Assembly (NCBI RefSeq): GCF_009363055.1
Contig: NZ_CP045292.1
Span: 2,232,001 to 2,296,000 of the forward strand
DNA from: Flavobacterium haoranii
Lineage (GTDB): Bacteria; Bacteroidota; Bacteroidia; Flavobacteriales; Flavobacteriaceae
Direction: 5' to 3'
Length of the DNA stretch: 64,000 bases
Shown: positions 45,220 to 53,868 of the stretch, piece by piece
How positions within the stretch are numbered: the first letter of the stretch is position 1
How the letters are laid out: each line of letters opens with the position of its first letter
Translations under genes and position numbers: made by a program
Notes under the pieces: model-generated
Told to the model about the DNA's origin: nothing
The model's input: only the letters and a program-made list of their open reading frames with translations
The model's database searches: none

Positions 45220-47786
45220 ATGGATACAAGTTTAGAAGTTCAAAAAAAGCAAATTTATACGAATGAAGAAGCGTATCAAGCTTCTTTAGTGTATTTTAAA
45301 GGAGATGATTTGGCCGCTAGAGTTTGGTTAAATAAATATGCGTTAAAAGATTCTGAAGGGAATATTTATGAAAAATCTCCAGAAGATATGCATCGTAGAA
45401 TTGCTTCTGAAATTGCCCGAATCGAAAAACAATATCCAAATCCACTTTCTGAAACAGAAGTGTACGATTTAATTAAAAACTTTACCTACATTATTCCGCA
45501 AGGAAGTCCTATGACAGGAATCGGAAATCCGTATCAAGTGGCTTCTTTGTCTAATTGTTTTGTAATTGGAAACAATGGAGAAAGTGATTCTTATGGTGGA
45601 ATCATGAAAATTGACCAAGAGCAAGTACAATTAATGAAACGCCGCGGTGGAGTGGGACACGATTTGTCTCACATTCGTCCGAAAGGTTCACCAGTTAAAA
45701 ATTCTGCGTTAACATCAACAGGTTTGGTTCCGTTTATGGAGCGTTATTCTAATTCTACTCGCGAAGTTGCGCAAGATGGAAGACGTGGTGCCTTGATGTT
45801 GTCGGTTTCTATCAATCATCCGGATGCAGAAGATTTTATTGATGCCAAATTAGAACAAGGAAAAATTACAGGAGCCAATGTTTCTGTTCGAATTGACGAC
45901 GGCTTCATGCAGGCGGTAAAAAGTGGAGAAGCTTACACTCAAAAGTATCCAACGTTTAGTCCAAGTCCGGTAGTATCTAAAAAAATTGATGCTGTAGATA
46001 TTTGGAAGAAAATTGTGCACAACGCTTGGCAATCGGCTGAACCCGGAATTTTATTTTGGGATACCATTATCCGTGAATCATTACCCGATTGTTATGCCGA
46101 TTTAGGTTACAAAACGATTTCTACCAATCCGTGTGGAGAAATTCCTTTGTGTCCTTACGATTCGTGCCGTTTGTTGGCGATTAATTTGTTTTCGTATGTA
46201 CAAAATCCATTTACAAGCGAAGCGTATTTCGATTTCGATTTGTTCAAAGAACACGTGGGTTATGCGCAACGCATGATGGATGATATTATCGATTTAGAAT
46301 TGGAAAAAGTAGATGCTATTTTAGCTAAAATTGATGAAGATCCGGAAGAAGAAGAAATCAAAAGAATAGAACGTAACCTTTGGTTAGAAATTCGTAAAAA
46401 GCTAAAGAAGGTCGTAGAACCGGAGTAGGAATCACTGCCGAAGGCGATATGTTAGCCGCTTTAGGAATTCGCTACGGAAGCAAAGAAGGAAACGAATTTT
46501 CAGTAAATGTTCATAAAACTTTAGCATTAGCAGCCTATCGTTCGTCAGTAGAAATGGCTAAAGAACGTGGCGCTTTTACCATTTTTGAGGCGCAAAGAGA
46601 AGTAAATAATCCATTCGTACAACGAATTAAAGAAGCTGATGAAGCTTTGTTCCGGGACATGCAAAAGTATGGTCGTAGAAATATTGCTTTATTGACGATT
46701 GCACCAACGGGTACAACTTCGTTAATGGCACAAACAACTTCAGGAATTGAGCCTGTGTTTATGCCGGTCTATAAAAGAAGAAGAAAAGTAAACCCTAACG
46801 ATAAAGATGTTCGCGTAGATTTCGTAGATGAAGTTGGCGATTCTTGGGAAGAATACATCGTGTTCCATCACAAATTCAAACAATGGATGGAAGTAAACGG
46901 AATCGATACTTCTGTAAATTATTCTAACGAAGAATTAGATAAAATCATCGAACAATCGCCTTATTACAAAGCAACGTCAAACGATGTGGATTGGTTGAGC
47001 AAAGTAGAAATGCAAGGCGCTATTCAAAAATGGGTCGATCATTCGATTTCGGTAACGATTAATATCCCAAATGACGCCACAGAAGATTTGGTAAACCAAT
47101 TGTATTTAAAAGCTTGGGAAGTAGGTTGTAAAGGTGTAACCGTTTATCGTGATGGTTCGCGTTCGGGCGTTTTAATTGCAAATGACGAGAAAAAAGAAAA
47201 AGAAGTGGAAGAAATGGATGTAACGTTCAAACGTGTATTTCCAACGAAACGTCCTCAAGTTTTGGAAGCTGATGTGGTTCGTTTTCAAAACAATAAAGAA
47301 AAATGGATTGCCTTTATCGGAAAAATTGATGAGCAACCTTATGAAATTTTCACCGGTTTAGCCGACGACGAAGACGGAATTTTATTACCGCGTTGGGTAA
47401 ACGATGGTTTCATTATCAAAAACAGAGACGAAAAAGGAAATTCTCGTTACGATTTTCAATATGTAAATCCAAGAGGCTACAAAACAACAATTGAAGGTTT
47501 GTCGTACCGATTTAACCCAGAGTTTTGGAATTATGCCAAATTATTTTCTGGAACTTTACGTCACGGATTAGAAATCGACAATATTGTAGAATTAATTAAC
47601 GGATTGCAGTTAGATAACGAATCTATTAATACATGGAAAAACGGAGTTGCACGCGCATTAAAACGTTACATTCCGGATGGTACAACGGCAAGCGGACAAA
47701 AATGTGGCAATTGCGGTGGAACCCATTTAATGTATCAAGAAGGTTGTTTGACTTGCAAAGATTGTGGTTCGTCTAAATGCGGATAA
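45220..47786 (+). pseudogene. nrdJ: Adenosylcobalamin-dependent (class II) ribonucleotide reductase, frameshifted
   Basis: Class II reductase that makes deoxyribonucleotides with an adenosylcobalamin radical. Motifs are GGVGHDLSHIRPKG, NPCGEIPLCPYDSC (active-site region) and PTGTTSLMAQTTSGIEP. A C-terminal zinc-ribbon-like CGNCGG...CKDCGSSKCG is typical of NrdJ. The frame stops at 46428 and resumes at about 46400 in another frame. One A added to the run 46396-46400 gives a continuous 855-residue protein (RKKAKEGRRTGVGITAEG across the join). Loss of this gene would matter, so an assembly error is likely. The start is ATG 45220 (MDTSLEVQ), not the earlier TTG. A perfect terminator follows. Confidence 0.88.
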
Positions 47787-47788
47787 AT

Positions 47789-47816
47789 AAAAAGGAGCTT
47801 TTAAGCTCCTTTTTTA
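47789..47816. terminator. Terminator after nrdJ
   Basis: AAAAAGGAGCTT (47789-47800) pairs with AAGCTCCTTTTT (47803-47814) around a TT loop. It also lies just past the end of the convergent cvpA gene. Confidence 0.9.
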
Positions 47817-47822
47817 TTGGAA

Positions 47823-48398
47823 TTATTCTGTTTGTTGTTCACTATCAGATTCGGTATTTTCGTCTTCTAAGTCGTTTGACCGTTCACTGTCAACTGAAGG
47901 CTGAATACTATTTTCATACCATTCTTCAATCTTCGGATATAAAAAAGCTGAGATTTCTTTCGTTGGATTATAAAAAATAGATTCGTCCAGTGTTTCTTGT
48001 TCAACTAGCATATTGTTCACATTCATTTTTTCGAAAAGCAAAATCACAACGCTTAACATCAAAATGGTTTTTATAGCACTAAAAAAAGCTCCGGCTAATT
48101 TATTCATCCAACCTAAATAAGCAAAATCGGCTATTTTAGTCAATACTTTAGCCGAAAGATGAATAATCACGACCACAAGAATAAAGGTTAGTGCAAAAGC
48201 TGAAATCTCGATGTATTTGGGTTCCCAACTTACTTTGGTTTCCAAAACCGATTTTAAAACATACGAAAATTTTATAGCTACAAAAATTCCGGCCACTAGG
48301 GCGATAAGCGAAGCCAATTCAACAAAAAGTCCATTTTTAATACCTTTATATAAAGCATAACTCAAGAATACGGCGAATACAATGTCAATAAAACTCAT
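47823..48398 (-). CDS. CvpA family membrane protein
   Basis: A 191-residue inner-membrane protein with four membrane segments, starting MSFIDIVFAVFLSYALYKGI. The GIKNGLFVELASLIALVAG stretch is typical of the CvpA (colicin V production) family. The C-terminal tail (about 165-191) is acidic and disordered. The start is ATG 48398; an in-frame codon 22 residues upstream is unlikely. Part of the tail's DNA (47877-47915) reads CACTGTCAACTGAAGG, similar to intergenic CTG-rich repeats. Function unclear. Confidence 0.88.
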   Translation of the reverse strand: MSFIDIVFAVFLSYALYKGIKNGLFVELASLIALVAGIFVAIKFSYVLKSVLETKVSWEPKYIEISAFALTFILVVVIIHLSAKVLTKIADFAYLGWMNKLAGAFFSAIKTILMLSVVILLFEKMNVNNMLVEQETLDESIFYNPTKEISAFLYPKIEEWYENSIQPSVDSERSNDLEDENTESDSEQQTE

Positions 48399-48443
48399 GT
48401 TTTCAAGAAAATAGATGAAAGAATAAAGAACAAAGACGACAGA

Positions 48444-48476
48444 TTGTGTAAAAAACGAAACCATCCTTTATCTTTG
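48444..48476 (+). promoter_or_regulatory. Promoter before the 48543 gene
   Basis: TTG (48444-48446), 22 bases, TATCTTTG (48469-48476). The spacing is at the long end of the range for Bacteroidota. Confidence 0.55.
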
Positions 48477-48542
48477 CAAAACTAATATAGAAAGTTGGGA
48501 AAAGTCTTTTTTCTTTTCTCTTTTTTCTTTCATCTTAAAAAA

Positions 48543-48899
48543 ATGTCCAGAGACGAACAATTAAAAGAGCGCTGGGAAAGCGTTGTCAAAATATTATCTG
48601 ATAAATTTACAGATGGAGACGAACTCGATTTAGATGGAATTATTTATCTAATTGGAATTCAAGAATTGGGTAAATTTAAACAAACTTTCAAAAAAGACGA
48701 AAAAGTAAACCTAATGCACATTGCTATTTGTCGTTTGCTTGAACCTTATGGTTATTACGAATTCGAATATTTCGATAACGACGGCTGGCCACATTACAAA
48801 GTAAAAGAACAATTACCTTTGCTAAAAGCCGGAGAGCAAGCCGTTTTAATGAAAGAAGCTGTTGTAAATTATTTTTTAGAGAAGGAGCTTATAGATTAA
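48543..48899 (+). CDS. Conserved hypothetical protein (118 aa)
   Basis: A cytoplasmic acidic protein starting MSRDEQLKERWESVVKILSD. It contains GDELDLDGIIYLIGIQELG and YYEFEYFDNDGWPHY. It looks like a flavobacterial conserved protein of unknown function. I choose ATG 48543 because the longer frame upstream would begin before or within the leader. The symporter gene follows nine bases after the stop. Confidence 0.8.
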   Translation: MSRDEQLKERWESVVKILSDKFTDGDELDLDGIIYLIGIQELGKFKQTFKKDEKVNLMHIAICRLLEPYGYYEFEYFDNDGWPHYKVKEQLPLLKAGEQAVLMKEAVVNYFLEKELID

Positions 48900-48908
48900 A
48901 TCCGATTA

Positions 48909-49871
48909 ATGAAAATAGATAAATTTGTTTTAGCAATAATAGGAATTGTGTTCTTGGCCTATTTGTTCCCGCAGTGGGGTTCAAAAGAAAGTCCAATACC
49001 TTTAGATATTATAGGAAGTTTAGGAATTTCCTTGATTTTCTTTTTCTACGGATTAAAACTGCATCCTGATAAAATCAAAAGCGGACTCAAAAACTGGAAA
49101 TTGCACGTTGTGGTTCAATTGGCTACTTTTTTGTTGTTTCCAATTGTGGTTTTACTATTCAGGCCATTGGCTTCTTCAGAACATACCGAAATGATTTGGT
49201 TGGCATTTTTGTTTTTAGCGGCTTTGCCTTCAACGGTTTCGTCTTCGGTTGTCATGGTTTCTATTGCCAACGGAAATATTCCGGCAGCCATTTTTAATGC
49301 CAGTATTTCAGGTTTAATAGGAATTGCTTTAACACCACTTTGGATGGGAATGTTTTTACAACAATCTACTGCCGATTTCGATTTGGGTGTTATTTATATC
49401 AAACTTTTGACAGAGATTTTAGTACCTGTTATCTTAGGTTTACTATTGCAGCGTTTTTTAGGAAAATATACAGCTAAATACAACAAGCAATTAACGTTAT
49501 TCGATAAAACGATTATTTTAATCATTATTTACAAAAGCTTTTCAGAATCTTTCGAAGAAAAAGTCTTTACTTCAGTGAAGCTAACAGATTTACTTCTGAT
49601 TTTAGTAGCAGATATTCTATTGTTCTTTAGCGTGTATTATTTCATTGGGTTTTTAGTTCAAAAAATGAAATTTAACCGTGAAGACCAAATTACCGCTCAA
49701 TTTTGCGGAACCAAAAAATCATTGGTTCACGGAACTGTTTTTTCAAAAATTCTGTTTCCGGCAACGATGCCTACAGGCGTAATTTTATTACCCTTAATGT
49801 TGTTTCACGCTGCTCAAATCTTCATTATTAGCGTAATCGCTTCAAAACTTGGAACAAGAGTAGATAAGTAG
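48909..49871 (+). CDS. Bile acid:sodium symporter family transporter (SBF-like)
   Basis: A 320-residue inner-membrane protein with about ten membrane segments. The conserved stretches ALPSTVSSSVVMVSIANG and AQFCGTKKSLVHG fit the SBF-like group (PF13593, YfeH type). The substrate is unknown; the family name should not be read as bile-acid transport here. It shares a transcript with the 118-residue gene, nine bases upstream. Confidence 0.88.
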   Translation: MKIDKFVLAIIGIVFLAYLFPQWGSKESPIPLDIIGSLGISLIFFFYGLKLHPDKIKSGLKNWKLHVVVQLATFLLFPIVVLLFRPLASSEHTEMIWLAFLFLAALPSTVSSSVVMVSIANGNIPAAIFNASISGLIGIALTPLWMGMFLQQSTADFDLGVIYIKLLTEILVPVILGLLLQRFLGKYTAKYNKQLTLFDKTIILIIIYKSFSESFEEKVFTSVKLTDLLLILVADILLFFSVYYFIGFLVQKMKFNREDQITAQFCGTKKSLVHGTVFSKILFPATMPTGVILLPLMLFHAAQIFIISVIASKLGTRVDK

Positions 49872-49929
49872 TTTTTGTTCTTAAAACGTGAATCTTTACA
49901 ATTAAATCAAATCAAAAAAATTTAATTTG

Positions 49930-49937
49930 TAAATTTG
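49930..49937 (+). promoter_or_regulatory. -7 box for pheS
   Basis: TAAATTTG, 20 bases before the pheS ATG. A -33 TTG at a good distance is not seen. Confidence 0.45.
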
Positions 49938-49957
49938 CAGCCTATTTAAGATTTGAA

Positions 49958-50977
49958 ATGATAGATAAGATTAAAAATCACATTGAAGAAGTTAAAGCTT
50001 TTCATGCTGATAATAAGGAGAAAGTAGAAGAATTCCGTATTAAATATTTAGGAAGTAAAGGGCTTTTAAAAGAACTTTTTGCCGATTTTAAGAATGTTCC
50101 AAACGAAATGAAAAAAGAGTTTGGACAAGTAATTAATCAGTTAAAAACTTCTGCTGAAGATAAAGTTGCGGCTTTACAAGAACAATTAGAAAGCAAAGAA
50201 GTTGCTAGAGGAATTTATGGAGATTTATCTCGACCAGGCGAACCCATTAATCTTGGTTCTCGTCATCCAATTTCTATTGTAAAAAATCAAATCATTGATA
50301 TATTTTCAAATGTTGGGTTTAATGTTTCTGAAGGTCCAGAAATTGAAGATGATTGGCATAACTTCACGGCATTAAATTTACCAGAATATCACCCAGCGCG
50401 TGATATGCAGGATACGTTTTTTATTCAAACTAATCCTGATATTTTATTACGTACACATACATCATCTGTTCAAGTGCGCTATATGGAATCAAATCAGCCT
50501 CCTATTCGTACTATTTCTCCAGGTCGTGTATTTCGTAATGAAGCAGTTTCATCTCGTTCACATTGTATTTTCCACCAAGTGGAAGGTTTGTATATAGACA
50601 AAGATGTTTCATTTGCTGATTTAAAGCAGACTTTGTTGTATTTCACCAAAGAAATGTTTGGTAAATCTAAAATTCGTTTGCGTCCGTCATATTTTCCATT
50701 TACTGAACCAAGTGCTGAGGTAGATATTTACTGGGGATTAAATAATGAAATTGATTATCGTATTACAAAAGGAACTGGTTGGTTAGAAATCATGGGTTGT
50801 GGGATGGTGGATCCTAATGTTTTGAAAAACTGTGGAATCAATCCAGACGAATATACTGGTTTTGCTTTTGGTATGGGAATCGAACGTATTGCGATGTTGT
50901 TGTATCAAATTGGCGATATCCGTATGTTCTACGAAAATGATGTACGTTTCTTAGAACAATTTAAATCAAGTTTATAA
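49958..50977 (+). CDS. pheS: Phenylalanyl-tRNA synthetase alpha subunit
   Basis: A 339-residue class II aminoacyl-tRNA synthetase subunit that charges tRNA-Phe with the beta subunit (not in the window). The N-terminal coiled coil (about 1-85) binds tRNA. Motif 2 is FRNEAVSSRSHCIFHQVEG (near 196-214) and motif 3 GFAFGMGIERIAML (near 306-319). Length is normal. It is followed by a terminator, so pheT is not co-transcribed here. Confidence 0.96.
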   Translation: MIDKIKNHIEEVKAFHADNKEKVEEFRIKYLGSKGLLKELFADFKNVPNEMKKEFGQVINQLKTSAEDKVAALQEQLESKEVARGIYGDLSRPGEPINLGSRHPISIVKNQIIDIFSNVGFNVSEGPEIEDDWHNFTALNLPEYHPARDMQDTFFIQTNPDILLRTHTSSVQVRYMESNQPPIRTISPGRVFRNEAVSSRSHCIFHQVEGLYIDKDVSFADLKQTLLYFTKEMFGKSKIRLRPSYFPFTEPSAEVDIYWGLNNEIDYRITKGTGWLEIMGCGMVDPNVLKNCGINPDEYTGFAFGMGIERIAMLLYQIGDIRMFYENDVRFLEQFKSSL

Positions 50978-50991
50978 CATTAATAACATAA

Positions 50992-51020
50992 AAACCCGAA
51001 GGCATGCTTTCGGGTTTCTT
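50992..51020 (+). terminator. Terminator after pheS
   Basis: AAACCCGAA (50992-51000) pairs with TTCGGGTTT (51009-51017), followed by CTT. The loop contains GCATGC. Confidence 0.85.
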
Positions 51021-51026
51021 ACTACT

Positions 51027-51434
51027 ATGAAAAAAGACATTATTATTCCGAAAGTAGAAGGCGTTCATATTGTAGCTATTCAAGAATGGAACGATGATTT
51101 TCAAGAAAACTCTTGGTATGCTTATATATTAAATGAAACTGAACAAACATTGGAAATGGCAATGGTAGTTTCTCGTGCTTACGGATTAATAAACGGTGAA
51201 AATCGTAAAACCGGAACATTTCGTCACGCTTTTAAAGAAGTAGCGCCGCAAACGGCTGTAAAAGTAGAATTGTTAGAAAACAATGTTTTGCAGTTAAACA
51301 ATGAATTTTTACTTACTTATTTTCTCGATGGTAAGTTGTACGACAAAAAATTTATCTTTAAAACCAACAGTATCAACGAAAATGCTCAAACTGATTTACC
51401 AGTTATAGCTCGTCGTGGGGTTTTAGCAGTATAA
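51027..51434 (+). CDS. Conserved hypothetical protein (135 aa)
   Basis: A cytoplasmic protein with no signal peptide and mostly beta-strand character. Landmarks are VHIVAIQEWND, EMAMVVSRAYG, FRHAFKEVAPQTAVKVE and a final PVIARRGVLAV. It looks conserved among flavobacteria but no function is known to me. It starts ten bases after the pheS terminator hairpin without a clear promoter, so read-through from pheS may express it. Confidence 0.72.
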   Translation: MKKDIIIPKVEGVHIVAIQEWNDDFQENSWYAYILNETEQTLEMAMVVSRAYGLINGENRKTGTFRHAFKEVAPQTAVKVELLENNVLQLNNEFLLTYFLDGKLYDKKFIFKTNSINENAQTDLPVIARRGVLAV

Positions 51435-51495
51435 ATTAATTTACGTATAGATTTATTGATAAGATTGTCTGCTTTCTAAAATTAAAACATTTTTT

Positions 51496-52473
51496 TTATT
51501 TCTTATACGGAAATAATATCGACCATAAAACGGAAATTACTAAAATACTTCCCACAACAGCGAGTGAAACGGGTGATGAAATATGAATCCAAGGAGCAAT
51601 TAGCATTTTGGTTCCAATAAAAGCTAAAATTAAAGCCAATCCGAAGTGTAAACGGCTAAACATATACATGAAGTTGGCTAAAAGAAAATAAAGCGATCTA
51701 AGGCCTAAAATCGCAAAAATATTTGAGGTATATAAGATAAAAGGATCGTCTGGAGCAATTGCGAAAATAGCGGGAATACTATCAACAGCAAATAATAAAT
51801 CGGTAAATTCAATAATGGCTACGACTACTAATAGAGGAGTAGCCATTTTTATTCCATTTTGAATGGTAAAAAATTTATCGCCATCAAATTTATCTGAAAC
51901 TTTAAAAATTCGATGTACTAATTTTGCCCCTGGACTTTTAGTAAAATCTTTATCGCCATCGTCTTCACCATGACTAAACCACGATTTAAATCCAGCTACA
52001 ATTAAGATAAATCCAAAAATTGTTAGTAAATAATTGATTTTAACAGAATCTCCAAATAATTCCATTTCAGGTAAGTAAGTATAGTTTAGTATCCAAACTC
52101 CTGAAAAAATAAAAATGGCTCTAAAAAACAAAGCACCTAAAACACCCCAAAATAAAACTTTGTGTTGCGCTTCTTTAGCTACATTAAAATAACCGAAAAC
52201 GAGAATAAAAACAAACAAATTATCAACGGAAAGTGCTTTTTCAATCCAATAAGCACCTTGAAATTGGGTGAATTTTTCAAGTCCCATTGTATAATAAATA
52301 ATAGCGCTGAAACCCATAGCAAGGGAAATCCAAATAGCACTCCAAATAGCGGCTTCTCTATTTGAAATAGTATGTCCTTTCTTATTAAGTAATCCTAAAT
52401 CTAAAATTAACATTGCTAGAATAGTAATAATAAAAACAGTAATGATTACAGGGTGATTTATTAAATGATCCAT
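51496..52473 (-). CDS. TerC family integral membrane protein
   Basis: A 325-residue protein with about nine membrane segments. TerC hallmarks are seen: ALSVDNLFVFILVFGYF near residue 82, and EFTDLLFAVDSIPAIFAI near 223. These acidic membrane motifs are thought to handle metals such as manganese in relatives; a tellurite role should not be assumed. It has a good promoter on the minus strand at 52487-52514. Confidence 0.92.
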   Translation of the reverse strand: MDHLINHPVIITVFIITILAMLILDLGLLNKKGHTISNREAAIWSAIWISLAMGFSAIIYYTMGLEKFTQFQGAYWIEKALSVDNLFVFILVFGYFNVAKEAQHKVLFWGVLGALFFRAIFIFSGVWILNYTYLPEMELFGDSVKINYLLTIFGFILIVAGFKSWFSHGEDDGDKDFTKSPGAKLVHRIFKVSDKFDGDKFFTIQNGIKMATPLLVVVAIIEFTDLLFAVDSIPAIFAIAPDDPFILYTSNIFAILGLRSLYFLLANFMYMFSRLHFGLALILAFIGTKMLIAPWIHISSPVSLAVVGSILVISVLWSILFPYKK

Positions 52474-52486
52474 CTTTATTTTTTTG

Positions 52487-52514
52487 CAAAGGTAAGTTCA
52501 GTTTTTTAAACCAA
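52487..52514 (-). promoter_or_regulatory. Promoter for the terC-family gene
   Basis: On the minus strand TTG (52514-52512), 17 bases, then TACCTTTG (52494-52487), 13 bases before the ATG. A near-perfect consensus. Confidence 0.7.
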
Positions 52515-52560
52515 GAGAAAATTTTATAAAAATTTGATTATCAATATTTTATAAAATAAA

Positions 52561-52604
52561 AAAACACTAACCATAATTTTTAAATAATTGATAATTAGTG
52601 TTTT
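52561..52604. terminator. Terminator after gpsA
   Basis: AAAACACTAA (52561-52570) and TTAGTGTTTT (52595-52604) pair, with a weaker A/T inner stem. The T run on the minus strand supports termination of gpsA. Confidence 0.7.
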
Positions 52605-52630
52605 AAGTATATTTTTAAAGGAACGTCTTC

Positions 52631-53626
52631 TTAGTCTAATTTTTCGGTTAATTTTTTAAAGACTTTTTTGGGTTCTTTATTTTCATAAAGTATTTCATAT
52701 ACAGCATCAATAATAGGTGTTTTTGCACCATATTTTTGGTTCAACATATAAGCACTTTTAGTAGCATAATAACCTTCCGCTACCATGCTCATCTCCATTT
52801 GAGCTGACTTTACAGTATATCCTTTACCAATCATGTTTCCAAACATTCTATTTCTAGAAAAGATAGAATAACCGGTCACTAACAAATCACCTAAATAAGC
52901 AGAATTGTTAATGTTACGTTTCATTTTATGAACTTTGCGGATGAATTTTTTCATTTCGCGAATGCCATTACTCATCAAAACCGATTGAAAGTTATCGCCA
53001 TAACCTAATCCGTGTGCAATACCAGCAGCAATTGCATAAATGTTTTTCAACATGGCAGCATATTCTGTTCCAATAATATCATCAGATATTTTAGCATTAA
53101 TGTAGTGACTGCTTAGGTTTTTAGCTACCAATTTTGCTTTAGTTTTATCGCCACAAGCAATAGTTAAATAAGAAAGTCTTTCAAGCGCTACTTCTTCAGC
53201 ATGACACGGCCCCGTAATAACACCAATATTCTCATATGGAATTTCATATTTCGAATGAAAATGCTCTCCAACAATTAAACTAGTTTCTGGAACAATACCT
53301 TTAATTGCTGAAAAAATTACTTTTCCATTTAAGCTTTCGGTTAATTTTTCTAATTCGCCACTTAAAAATGCTGAAGGAATTGCAAAAATAATATAATCTG
53401 CAAATTTTACCGCTTCATTAATGTCATTTGTAAGTTCTAATTTATTGATGTTAAACTCAACTGAGCTTAAATAATTAGGATTGTGCTTTTGATGTTTTAA
53501 ATGCTCAATAGCGTAAGTACTTCGCATATACCACGCAATTTTTTGTTGGTTTTCACATAACATCTTTGCTATTGCAGTAGCCCAACTTCCGCCGCCAATT
53601 ACGGCAAATTTTGGTTGTTTTTCCAT
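52631..53626 (-). CDS. gpsA: NAD(P)-dependent glycerol-3-phosphate dehydrogenase
   Basis: A 331-residue cytoplasmic enzyme that reduces dihydroxyacetone phosphate to glycerol 3-phosphate for phospholipid synthesis. The cofactor motif is GGGSWATAIA (near residues 11-20), then IFAIPSAFL, GVITGPCHAEEV, the catalytic lysine region EYAAMLKNIYAIAAGI, and SYLGDLLVT-like SAYLGDLLVTGYS. Length is normal. A -7 TACCTTTG lies on the minus strand at 53658-53651. Confidence 0.95.
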   Translation of the reverse strand: MEKQPKFAVIGGGSWATAIAKMLCENQQKIAWYMRSTYAIEHLKHQKHNPNYLSSVEFNINKLELTNDINEAVKFADYIIFAIPSAFLSGELEKLTESLNGKVIFSAIKGIVPETSLIVGEHFHSKYEIPYENIGVITGPCHAEEVALERLSYLTIACGDKTKAKLVAKNLSSHYINAKISDDIIGTEYAAMLKNIYAIAAGIAHGLGYGDNFQSVLMSNGIREMKKFIRKVHKMKRNINNSAYLGDLLVTGYSIFSRNRMFGNMIGKGYTVKSAQMEMSMVAEGYYATKSAYMLNQKYGAKTPIIDAVYEILYENKEPKKVFKKLTEKLD

Positions 53627-53650
53627 TCTGTTTTTAAATTTTCAGAACTT

Positions 53651-53658
53651 CAAAGGTA
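53651..53658 (-). promoter_or_regulatory. -7 box for gpsA
   Basis: TACCTTTG on the minus strand, 24 bases before the gpsA ATG. No good -33 TTG. Confidence 0.45.
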
Positions 53659-53805
53659 CAGAATTCTAGTGAATTTAAAAATTAACATTAATTTATACTA
53701 TGTCATACAATTTTAGTCGTTGATTCGTCGTTAATATTCTGTTTTATGTTTATAAATACCTTGCTTTATAGTTTTTGGGTTAAGTCTATTAAGTTTTGGT
53801 TGGTT

Positions 53806-53842
53806 AAAAAAACAGGATTATTATCGATAATCCTGTTTTTTG
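53806..53842 (+). terminator. Terminator-like hairpin just before a T9SS gene
   Basis: AACAGGATTAT (53811-53821) pairs exactly with ATAATCCTGTT (53827-53837), with an A run before and a T run after. It ends 27 bases before the ATG of the NHL-repeat gene, with no gene upstream on the plus strand in the window. Confidence 0.7.
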
Positions 53843-53868
53843 TTTTAATTTTGTTTCAAATTAAAGCT

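Noticed and set aside
46390..46440. Programmed frameshift in nrdJ
   Set aside because: The run is only five A, no heptamer of the XXXYYYZ type fits the reading frame, and eight similar breaks occur elsewhere. Error is simpler.
47777..47980. 67-residue plus-strand open frame after nrdJ
   Set aside because: It runs through the terminator and into the convergent cvpA gene; no start context or family.
53746..53868. N-terminal extension of the NHL-repeat protein
   Set aside because: It crosses a perfect terminator hairpin and would bury the signal peptide that begins at 53869.
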